From NCBI GenBank assembly GCA_016871535.1, contig VHCZ01000030.1:1-38341 (forward strand): 38,341 nt of DNA. Direction: 5' to 3'. The notes beneath the pieces are model-generated. The model was given only the letters and a program-made list of their open reading frames with translations. It was not told the DNA's origin and searched no databases. How positions within the stretch are numbered: position 1 is the first letter of the stretch; every line of letters begins with the position of its first letter. This document shows, piece by piece, positions 8,281 through 15,629 of the stretch. The position numbers were made by a program, and so were the translations under genes. This DNA is from Verrucomicrobiota bacterium (GTDB taxonomy: Bacteria > Verrucomicrobiota > Verrucomicrobiia > Limisphaerales > SIBE01).

Positions 8281-10278
8281 TCATGACGAAGTCTGTACGG
8301 CCGCGACATCTTGCCGCGTTTGAATCCGCAGGGTCCCCCGCGGCAGGATGAGCACGCCTTCGGCGATCAGGAACAGCAGCATGCCAAAAAGAAAGAAGCG
8401 CCAGAATTCGCTTTGCAGTTGCTCGCTCGCATTCGGGGTTTCCTGAAACAGATGAAACGGCACGCCCTCGAACAATCGCTGCGCGTCCGCCATTTCCAAA
8501 ATTCCGGGCTCATCCTCGGTCACCGGCCGGTTGACCGCCACCATCCGGTCTCCCGCCCGATAGACGCCGGCTTGCGTGCGAATGTCTTTGGCAGCCGCCG
8601 TGTCGATGGCGGTCCACCGCCGCGCTTGATCTGCCGGACTGAGTTCGCCGCACACCAGGGAGGCGTGCTGCTGGAGCCGGCGGTTTCCGGTCTGCATCAA
8701 CCGCTGCAGCATCGGCACCAGCACCGGCCCGTCGCTCAACCCGGACCACTCCCGATTCGGAGACGAGGCGCAAAAATAGAGTTCGCCTCGTCCCAGAGTC
8801 TGGCGTGAGAGAAACGGCGCTCCCTCTTCGAATGTCGCCAGCACGTTCTTGGCTCCGGTAACGGTCTGGCGGCGCAGGAACGGGACTTTCGACAGGGGCA
8901 AGCTCAGGCCTTCGTCCGTTTTCGCCAGCGGACCTTCCTCTTCCGCCCAACGCCCGACGCGGAACGGCTTGACGTCGGTCGTGGTTCTCACTTCGCCCCA
9001 GCTCGCGCCCATGAATCGATTGGCGTCCGCTTGTCCGGTTGGAAAAAACAGGGCTACGCCGCCCTCCTCGACGAAAGCACGAACGCGGTCCGCGGCCGCA
9101 TCCACCGGCAGCGCGTCCTGCCAGATCAACAGGCTCTTGTCGGACCAGTTTGCGGTGTGGAGGCCCGCGGCGGAGACGGCTTCGGCCGGTTGTCGCGCGC
9201 CGTTGACGACGCTGCTGGCGGCGAAGCGAAAGAAACGCCCGCTTTGCGCGTCGGACGCGACCACCATCGCTCGGGATTCCGCTTCGGGGCCATAGACGAA
9301 ATAAGCCGTGTTATCGAGGCGATTCGCGTCGGCGGGCAGCTCCAGCGAACCCCAGCCGGCGGGGTTTTTTGCGCCGAGCGGCGTTTTGTATCGCCAGCGG
9401 AAGGATTGGCTTTCCATCATGACTTCGGTCTGAGAGCGGGCGCCATCGAGCGTAATGTTCAGCGGGACAGACGCGGATTGATTCACGTTGCGCTGCAAGT
9501 CGGCCACCGTTTGAAGCTCGGCTTGTCCGAGACGTTGGCGCCGAGTGACCTCCTTCAAACTCACAGATGCGTTTGGCTCCGCCGTTCCGGCAATGGAGAG
9601 CAAGCGCACGCGAACCTTCTGCGGGAGCGAATGAAGCCGCTCCTGGATGTTCTTCCACCGCGGATCGTCCGCCTGCCAGTTGCTGCGTTGCAAGTCGGAC
9701 GCAACCCAAATCTCGGCGGTGCCGGCGCGGTTTTCGATCAGCCAGTTGATCGCGGTTTGAAACATCGCCGGAATGTCCGCCGCCGTGTCGGTCGGCGTCG
9801 TCAGCGAAAGGCCGACGAGGCTTTGAGCGTTCGCGATCTCTTGCGGGCTGCGGAATGCGCTGTCGATCAGAACCAGGTGGCTGGTTTGATCGAATTCTTT
9901 CGCCATTTGGGAAATCAACTTTAAGGCTTGCTCGCGCAGGGAGGTCGGCGCGCCCGGGATTTGCGTTTCCATGCTGGCCGAGCGATCGAGCAGAATCAGA
10001 ATCACGTCGGGCGCCGGGGAGAACATCCAGCCGAGCCAGCCGCCCGCCAGGGGCCGGCTGACAAAGAGAACCAGCGCGAGCACAGCCAGCACCCTAAAAA
10101 GCAGGATGAGGAATTGCCGGAGCTTCTGGTGACTGACCGAGCTGCGGGAAGCGGAGAGCAAAAACCGCATCGCCGCCCATTGCTGTGGCCGGTGCCTCAA
10201 CCGGTTGATCAAATGGATCAGGATCGGAATCAGCACCAGGGGTAAACCCCAGAGGATGTAGGGTTGGAGGAAGGTCAT
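8281..10278 (-). CDS. BatA-type membrane protein with VWA domain, 665 aa
   Basis: The N-terminus (MTFLQPYILWGLPLVLIPIL, then HLINRLRHRPQQWAAMRFLL) is the classic aerotolerance-regulator BatA module with a membrane helix. A second helix follows near residue 60 (LILLFRVLAVLALVLF). The VWA domain begins near residue 93 with LILLDRSASMET, a complete DxSxS metal site. A long extracytoplasmic region follows, and a C-terminal helix (FFLFGMLLFLIAEGVLIL) lies near 635. In related operons such proteins act with MoxR and DUF58 proteins, in the membrane, on maturation or stress tolerance of envelope proteins. The start ATG at 10278 gives the canonical N-terminus. The preceding gene ends 150 bp upstream across a repeat tract. 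Confidence 0.88.
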   Translation of the reverse strand: MTFLQPYILWGLPLVLIPILIHLINRLRHRPQQWAAMRFLLSASRSSVSHQKLRQFLILLFRVLAVLALVLFVSRPLAGGWLGWMFSPAPDVILILLDRSASMETQIPGAPTSLREQALKLISQMAKEFDQTSHLVLIDSAFRSPQEIANAQSLVGLSLTTPTDTAADIPAMFQTAINWLIENRAGTAEIWVASDLQRSNWQADDPRWKNIQERLHSLPQKVRVRLLSIAGTAEPNASVSLKEVTRRQRLGQAELQTVADLQRNVNQSASVPLNITLDGARSQTEVMMESQSFRWRYKTPLGAKNPAGWGSLELPADANRLDNTAYFVYGPEAESRAMVVASDAQSGRFFRFAASSVVNGARQPAEAVSAAGLHTANWSDKSLLIWQDALPVDAAADRVRAFVEEGGVALFFPTGQADANRFMGASWGEVRTTTDVKPFRVGRWAEEEGPLAKTDEGLSLPLSKVPFLRRQTVTGAKNVLATFEEGAPFLSRQTLGRGELYFCASSPNREWSGLSDGPVLVPMLQRLMQTGNRRLQQHASLVCGELSPADQARRWTAIDTAAAKDIRTQAGVYRAGDRMVAVNRPVTEDEPGILEMADAQRLFEGVPFHLFQETPNASEQLQSEFWRFFLFGMLLFLIAEGVLILPRGTLRIQTRQDVAAVQTSS

Positions 10279-10290
10279 GTTCTGCTGGCA

Positions 10291-10395
10291 CTCCTACTCC
10301 TAATCTTACTCCTAATCCTGCTCGTAATCCTAATCTTAATCCTACTCACGCACCCAATGGACTTCGGAGAGAGGGCAGGATTAGAAGTAAGATTA
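10291..10395. repeat. TAATCC-type tract with inverted partner
   Basis: 10291-10348 is a degenerate tract of 6-bp units (ctaatc, ctcctaatc and variants). Its segment 10301-10320 is the reverse complement of 10376-10395 (caggattagaagtaagatta) with one mismatch in 20. The transcript could form a long AU-containing hairpin between the DUF58 stop and the BatA start, which might separate expression of the two halves of the operon. That role is inference; the pairing is visible. Confidence 0.75.
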
Positions 10396-10428
10396 AAACC
10401 AGATACGAACACTTCGACCTCCGTTCAG

Positions 10429-11343
10429 TTATCCCGCTGCCGAAAGCGCCGCTTGCTGCGCCCGTTCGACGAGGAAATCCGCGAGCACATTCCCGTAGTC
10501 CTGGTCGGTCAGCACCTGGCGATAGTCCGTTTTGAATTCGTGGCAACCGGCTTTCAAGCGCTCCAAGTAAAGGTGCAGTTGATGCAGGTATTCGATCCGG
10601 ATCGACGCCGGCTCCGTCACGAGGCTGAACGAGCTTTCCAGATCCAGAAACCGCACCGGCCGCTCAAACTGAAAATCGAGTTCCATTCGGTCGAGGAGAT
10701 GAAACACGACCAGGTCGTGCTTTTGAAAGCGCAGATGCTGAAAGCAACTGAGCAGCTCGTCCGGATCTGCAAAGAAATCCGAAAACACCATGATCAACGC
10801 CCGGCGTCGAACTTTCTCCGCGAGATCATGGAGCGCGGCGACCAGGCCCGTTTCGCCGCGCGGTTCCGCTTTGTCCAGCGTCTCGCAGATCAATTGCAGG
10901 TGCGCGGGATTGCGCTTGGGCGGAATGTCGAACACTTTCTTTTCGCTGACGCAAAGCAAACCGGCGGCGTCGCCCTGGTGGACGATCAAGTAGGCGAGTG
11001 TGGCGACGAGGCGTCTGGCGAGATCGAACTTTCGGGCGTGCTTCCCCATGAACTTCATGGACGCGCTGCAATCCAGAACGAGGTAGCCACGCAAATTCGT
11101 CTCCGCCTCGTATTCCTTCATGTAGTAGCGGTCGGTCCGGCCCAACACGCGCCAGTCCAGCCGGCGGATATCATCGCCCGGCACGTAATTGCGATACTCG
11201 GCGAACTCGACGCTCGAGCCGCGATGCGGGCTTTTGTGCTGGCCGGAGACGGTCCCCTCCATAGGAAAGCGCGACAACAGCGGCTGAGCCATGAGCCGCG
11301 CCAGGACATGTTGTTCGAGATAATTGGCGCCGTGTTCAGGCAC
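10429..11343 (-). CDS. DUF58 domain protein, 304 aa
   Basis: The family signature is complete: SVEFAEYRNYVPGDDIRRLD (near residues 43-62) followed by WRVLGRTDRYYMKEYEAE. A VWA-like fold then starts near residue 90 with LVLDCSASMKF. There is no signal peptide or membrane helix, so the protein is cytosolic. DUF58 proteins accompany MoxR ATPases and are thought to link the ATPase ring to its membrane VWA partners. The start ATG (11341-11343) overlaps the end of the MoxR gene by 8 bp, so the two are translationally coupled. The end of the ORF abuts the inverted-repeat tract before BatA. Confidence 0.9.
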   Translation of the reverse strand: MPEHGANYLEQHVLARLMAQPLLSRFPMEGTVSGQHKSPHRGSSVEFAEYRNYVPGDDIRRLDWRVLGRTDRYYMKEYEAETNLRGYLVLDCSASMKFMGKHARKFDLARRLVATLAYLIVHQGDAAGLLCVSEKKVFDIPPKRNPAHLQLICETLDKAEPRGETGLVAALHDLAEKVRRRALIMVFSDFFADPDELLSCFQHLRFQKHDLVVFHLLDRMELDFQFERPVRFLDLESSFSLVTEPASIRIEYLHQLHLYLERLKAGCHEFKTDYRQVLTDQDYGNVLADFLVERAQQAALSAAG

Positions 11344-12421
11344 GCTGCGCCTCCATTCGGTTCTCTTCCAACAGCCGATCCACGATGAAGGTGCTGGTGA
11401 TGCCTTCGGACTGCGCCTGGAAGTTGGTCAGAATGCGGTGCGTGAGGACCGGTTGCGCCACGGCTTCGAGATCTTCCATGCGCACCAGATAACTTCCGTG
11501 CAAAATCGCGTGGGCCTTGGCGCCGCGAACCAAGTACTGCACGGCGCGCGGCCCCGCGCCCCACGTCACCCATTTGCGCAGCCATTCGGGCGCTTCTTCC
11601 GAACGCGGACGCGTCCGCCGGACCAGCGCCACGGCTGTGTCGTAAATGTGGTCGGGCACCGGGACGCGTTGCACCAAATCCTGGAAGCGCGTGACTTCCT
11701 CCCCGTTGATCAGCTTTTGCAGGGGAGCGGGCGGCGCGCCGGTGGTTTCACGCGCGATGCGCCGTTCCTCGTCATGACTCGGATAATCCACGTGGATGAA
11801 AAACATGAACCGATCCAACTGCGCTTCGGGCAACGGATACGTCCCTTCCTGTTCGATGGGATTCTGCGTGGCGAGAACGAAAAATGGCGTCGGCAACGAG
11901 AAGAAGCGCCCGGCCACGGTGACGCGATGTTCTTGCATCGCTTCGAGCAGCGCGGATTGCGTTTTGGGCGGCGTGCGGTTGATCTCGTCCGCGAGAATGA
12001 TGTTCGCGAACACGGGGCCTTTGGTAAACACGAACTGGCGGCGGCCCGGCTGATCCGTGTCCTGCAAAATATCCGTGCCCGTGATGTCCGACGGCATGAG
12101 GTCGGGCGTGAATTGAATGCGGCTGAATTGCAGGGACATCACCTGGGCGAGCGAATTGACGATCGTGGTCTTGGCCAGTCCGGGCACGCCCATCAGCAAC
12201 GCATGCCCGCGCGCCAGGATGCAGATCAACATTTCCTCGATCACGTCGTCCTGGCCGATGATGATCTTGGCCAGTTCCGCGCGCATGCTTTCGTAAATGC
12301 GGCGAAGCTCGTCGGTCGCGGCGACGTCGCCGTCTTTGGTGGCCGCTGAAGGCAGAGGGACAATCTTCGCGGCTGCTGGGCCGGGCGCGTTCTTGCCGGC
12401 CGGTTTCGTAGGTTCACTCAT
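11336..12421 (-). CDS. MoxR family AAA+ ATPase, 361 aa
   Basis: A low-complexity Pro/Ala N-terminus (1-35) precedes a standard MoxR core. The Walker A is GVPGLAKTT near 78-86, with the family's Ala-Lys-Thr. The Walker B is NIILADEINR near 140-149, followed by PPKTQSALLEAMQEHRVTV. The sensor region is FVLATQNPIEQEGTYPLPEA near 181-200. The C-terminal helical lid is present. MoxR ATPases are cytosolic hexamers thought to drive assembly or metal insertion of partner proteins. This is the first gene of the four-gene minus-strand operon. Its promoter should lie in 12422-12530. Confidence 0.92.
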   Translation of the reverse strand: MSEPTKPAGKNAPGPAAAKIVPLPSAATKDGDVAATDELRRIYESMRAELAKIIIGQDDVIEEMLICILARGHALLMGVPGLAKTTIVNSLAQVMSLQFSRIQFTPDLMPSDITGTDILQDTDQPGRRQFVFTKGPVFANIILADEINRTPPKTQSALLEAMQEHRVTVAGRFFSLPTPFFVLATQNPIEQEGTYPLPEAQLDRFMFFIHVDYPSHDEERRIARETTGAPPAPLQKLINGEEVTRFQDLVQRVPVPDHIYDTAVALVRRTRPRSEEAPEWLRKWVTWGAGPRAVQYLVRGAKAHAILHGSYLVRMEDLEAVAQPVLTHRILTNFQAQSEGITSTFIVDRLLEENRMEAQRA

Positions 12422-12730
12422 AGTGTCGGGTTAGTGAACGGGACGCTGGCAAGGCTGGTCAACAATAGACTTTTGAATTCCGCAAGCGCGCTCCCAGTCC
12501 GCAACGAATAGGCCGACGCGCTCGGCGGTTAACGTAGGGCAGGCTTCCAGCCGGCCTCCTCGGATGCGGTGCGTTTTCGTCCGCTCGCGCTGTGGCGCTC
12601 GCTGGGCAGGCAGGATGCCTGCCCTACGTTGCTGCCGGTCCATCCGGGTCCATCCGAGGTTAGAGTCTGTTTTCTGCTGCATAGAGATGGCTCACGTGTT
12701 ACAGAGAACGTGATCCCAAATGGACGCTGA
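12422..12730. other. Divergent intergenic region
   Basis: This region separates the MoxR operon (leftward) from the broken DUF1549 gene (rightward) and should hold both promoters. It contains a 100-bp element with perfect ends (12531-12630). A TCCATCCGGG/TCCATCCGAG direct repeat lies at 12638-12657. No coding sequence or clear sigma-70 promoter was recognised. Confidence 0.6.
12531..12630. repeat. 100-bp palindromic element with perfect 14-bp ends
   Basis: The left end AACGTAGGGCAGGC (12531-12544) is the exact reverse complement of the right end GCCTGCCCTACGTT (12617-12630). The interior contains further GC-rich inverted sequence. It belongs with 7997-8074 and 38187-38270, which share the TAGGGC terminal motif. 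It is too short to encode a transposase. Confidence 0.8.
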
Positions 12731-14820
12731 ATGAACCACGGCAGTTCCAAGTTTGGCCTGGCGCGGCTGCTGCGCGCGGCCCTCGGGTTTTTCTGCGGCC
12801 TCGTTGCAAGTGCTGACTTGACCGTATCTGCAGGATCGTCCAGCGCGGACAGGACTTCGGAGCCACGCTCGCGCAACCAGTCGTGGGCGCTGCGCAAGCT
12901 GACCGACCCGCAGCCTCCAGCCGTGGTCCGAAGCGATTGGCCGATCAATGCCCTCGACCGCTTCGTTTTGCCCCGGCATGAAGCCGAAGGTTTGGCGCCA
13001 TCCGCGCGCGCCGATCGGAGGACCTTGCTCCGCCGCGTGACGTTTGACCTGATCGGCCTTCCGCCCACGCCGGAGGAACTTCAAGATTTTCTGAATGACG
13101 ATTCGCCGCGCGCTTACGAGAAAGTCGTGGACCGCCTTCTGGTTTCGCCTCATTTCGGCGAGCGCTGGGCGCGGCATTGGCTGGACGTGGTTCGCTTTGC
13201 GGAAAGCGATGGATTCGAGCGGAATACGCTGCGGCCCCACGCCTGGCCGTATCGGGATTGGGTCATTCAAGCGTTCAATGACGACTTGCCTTACCCGGAA
13301 TTCGTGCGGCTGCAATTGGCTGGCGACGTTCTCAAACCGGACGATCCCGGAGCCGTGGTTGCCACTGGTTACCTTGTCACTGGTCCATACGATCTATCGG
13401 GCACGACCGCCGGCACCGAGGCGATGCGGGCCGCAACGCGGCAGGATCAGTTGGAAGACCTCGTCGGCAGCCTCGGCCAAACGTTCCTCGGCCTGACGAT
13501 TGAATGCGCGCGCTGTCACGACCACAAGTACGATCCCGTGCCGCAAAGGGAGTATTACCAGATTGCGGCGGCCCTGGGCGGCGTCTGGCCGGGCGCGCGT
13601 GAATTCCTTTCCGAGAAGGCTCGGAATGAAGCGCAGCAAAAGCATCGAGAACTGGCCGCGGAAATCGAAAAAGTTCGCCCGCGTGTATCCGCAATCGAAG
13701 GGGTCCACCGAAGGCAAGTCGAAGCGGATCTTCGGGCCGAGGCTGTCAAATCCGCCGCAGCTTCCGAAGCCAAGGCCAGCCATGCTTTGGAAGACGCTGC
13801 GGTCAAACTTGTCGAGACTAAGAAGAAGGCGGAAGCCGCGAACGACTCCGACCAGGCCAAACTGGCGAAGGAACTGGAGAAGGCGAGGGAGAATCTGGCC
13901 AGCAAAGGAAGGGAATGGGAGAACACCAAGTCCGCGGTCGCAAAAGCTCGCGAATCCAAACCGCACGCGCCTTACGGCATGATCCTCGACCGGTTGCCGG
14001 AAGAACGGCGTTCGGAATATCGGCGGCTGGTTTTTGAGGTGTCCCACCTGGAGATGCGCCAGCGGTGGCTGGAGAGCGGATCGGTGAACGCGATTGTTCC
14101 GAAGCAGCCGCAGCTCTTTCGCATGCTGAATCGCGGTGACTTTCGAAGCCCTGGCGAAGTCGTCGGCCCGGGGGGCATTTCGGCGGTGGAAGGTCTGCCC
14201 GCGGATTTCGGCCTGCCGCCGGATGCGCCGGAAGCGCAACGCCGCGTCAGGCTGGCCGAGTGGATCACCGATCCGAAGAATCCGCTGCTGGCTCGCGTGG
14301 TGGTCAATCGCCTGTGGCATTATCATTTCGGCACCGGCCTGGTCGAAACTCCGAACGACCTGGGCGCGAACGGAGCGCGGCCTTCGCATCCGGAGTTGCT
14401 CGACTGGCTGGCGGGCGAGTTGATCCGCGAGCGTTGGAGCCTGAAAAAACTGCACCGCCTCGTCGTCACTTCGGCCTGCTACCAGCAAGCATCGCGGTGG
14501 AACGCGGAAGCCTCTCGCTGGACTGCGCCGACCCGTCGATCTCGATTCCGCGTCGGACGGTGACAACAACGCCGTTGCAGGCGCTGGCGATGTTAAACAA
14601 TGAATTCATGACGCGAGCGGCAGAGGCCTTCGCGCGGCGGCTCACCCGGGAGGCCGGTGACGATCCGATTGCTCAGATCAGAAAGTCGTACAAGCTGGCT
14701 TTGCTGCGTGACACGACCGAGCCGGAGCTTGCATCCGCCCGCCGTTTCATTGCCGAGCAGGGTCTGAGCGATTTTTGTCTCGTACTGTTCAACAGCAATG
14801 AGTTTGTGCATGTCGATTGA
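12731..14820 (+). pseudogene. DUF1549/DUF1553 protein with internal deletion and frameshift
   Basis: The gene starts with a signal-like segment (LARLLRAALGFFCGLVASA). A clear DUF1549 domain follows: LRRVTFDLIGLPPTPEELQD, then HFGERWARHWLDVVRFAESD and the CARCHDHKYDP motif. Next come a long charged coiled coil (about residues 285-425) and the DUF1553 start (WITDPKNPLLARVVVNRLWH). The frame reaches LVVTSACYQQASRWNA near 14505 and then jumps. The next family block (DCADPSISIPRRTVTTTPLQ, ending FNSNEFVHVD) lies in another frame and stops at 14818-14820. The DUF1553 segment that normally separates these two blocks, roughly 100 or more residues by recollection, is missing. The usual N-terminal c-type heme domain and a downstream DUF1501 partner are also absent. 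Such proteins are exported and probably act in polysaccharide breakdown. Confidence 0.85.
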
Positions 14821-14833
14821 GATTCCGTTTAAG

Positions 14834-14982
14834 TGGGGAGCGCACGCGCCTCGCGTGCAGTGTTCGGCGCCCTCGCCGAACACTGTGTGCCGTCGAAGAA
14901 ACCATCATTATGGTCACAGAGGACGTGACGATTTCGACCGGCGAGGCGCCGGTCGAGACACGCGGTGGCGCGTGTGGTCCCC
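14834..14982. repeat. Multi-hairpin element, copy 1
   Basis: The outer ends (TGGGGAGCGCACGCGCC at 14834 and GGCGCGTGTGGTCCCC ending 14982) are imperfectly complementary. Inside are three further hairpins. The first is agtgttcggcg paired perfectly with cgccgaacact around the loop CCCT (14859-14884). The second is a GTCAC/GTGAC stem near 14913-14929. The third is a perfect CGACCGGCG/CGCCGGTCG stem near 14935-14955. A homologous element is at 22078-22215. Copy 1 ends one base before the ATG at 14984, so it supplies whatever leader the PIN gene has. Confidence 0.8.
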
Positions 14983-14983
14983 G

Positions 14984-15381
14984 ATGAAACTGGACAGACT
15001 GCGGGATGCACAACAACGCGTCGCCGAACTGCTCTACGGACGTGAAACCGCTGCGCCTGGCCGTTGACACGAATGTGTTGCTCGATCTGGCGGGTGAAGT
15101 GGACGATGTGCTAGACGCCGTCGCCGTTATCTCGCTTCGGTTACCTGATACGGACAAACTCGTCCTCCCCAGCGTGCTTGAAGAATTGGCCTTCCTGGCG
15201 GACTCAGGCCGGACAAAGGAGGCGTGCCTCCTTTCTGCAAAGGCGATACGACAGATTCGCGACGAGCGCCGGTTCCGTCCATTGCTGGAGCTGCCATACT
15301 CCTCCGCACAGGTGGTAGAACTCGCCGACGAACTGCGGCGGTGCAACTTGCTGCCGGAAGAGGAAATGCACGATGCAGAGC
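14984..15381 (+). pseudogene. PIN-domain protein, frameshifted and 3'-truncated
   Basis: The ATG at 14984 opens MKLDRLRDAQQRVAELLYGR. That frame closes soon after, and the continuation is in the next frame: LRLAVDTNVLLDLAGEVDDV, then LVLPSVLEELAFLADSG and LADELRRCNLLPEEEMHDAE. The VDTN Asp and the E of LEELAFL are PIN-nuclease metal ligands. The family normally continues with another acidic strand-helix (ILLTSD-like), which is missing. Similarity stops at about 15381, where the sequence switches to the antisense of an Hsp70-like gene. It was probably a stand-alone VapC-like RNase, now inactive. One frameshift near 15045-15060 could in principle be a sequencing error, but the loss of the 3' end cannot. 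Confidence 0.7.
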
Positions 15382-15625
15382 AAACGTCCAGCGTGCCGCC
15401 GCCAAAGTCGATGACCAGGGCCTGATTTTTCTTCCGGTCGGCAACGTGAGGGTGGCGAATGCCGTAGCGGTAGTATTGAAACACGGCGAACGGTTCGGGC
15501 AGAAAGTCGATGTTCGCAAACTCGATGTTGGGGATGTCCGTGAACCGGCGGTTTTTCAGAATCTCTTCGAGGTTCCGTCGGTAATTGGTCAACCACTCCG
15601 GGGATGTATGTGTCGCCAGCGTTCT
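15382..15625 (-). pseudogene. Internal fragment of an Hsp70/actin-fold ATPase gene
   Basis: Read on the minus strand, this stretch gives TLATHTSPEWLTNYRRNLEE, then IPNIEFANIDFLPEPFAVFQ, YYRYG and ALVIDFGGGTLDVC. The last block is the phosphate-binding DxGGGTxD motif of Hsp70-like ATPases, preceded by a region consistent with the family. Both ends are cut. After DVC (codons at 15382-15390) the frame runs into the antisense of the PIN gene. Upstream it begins in the last bases of the PQQ dehydrogenase gene. No start or stop belongs to it. It is a rearrangement scar of about 240 bp. Confidence 0.7.
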
Positions 15626-15629
15626 CCCC

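Noticed and set aside
10264-11388. Plus-strand frame starting with a poly-Leu/Ile stretch
   Set aside because: The hydrophobic start is the translation of the TAATCC tract and the rest is antisense to DUF58.
5703-12421. MoxR/DUF58/VWA cluster as a new defence or stress system
   Set aside because: The gene order is a known, widespread arrangement, and nothing here shows a nuclease or other effector.
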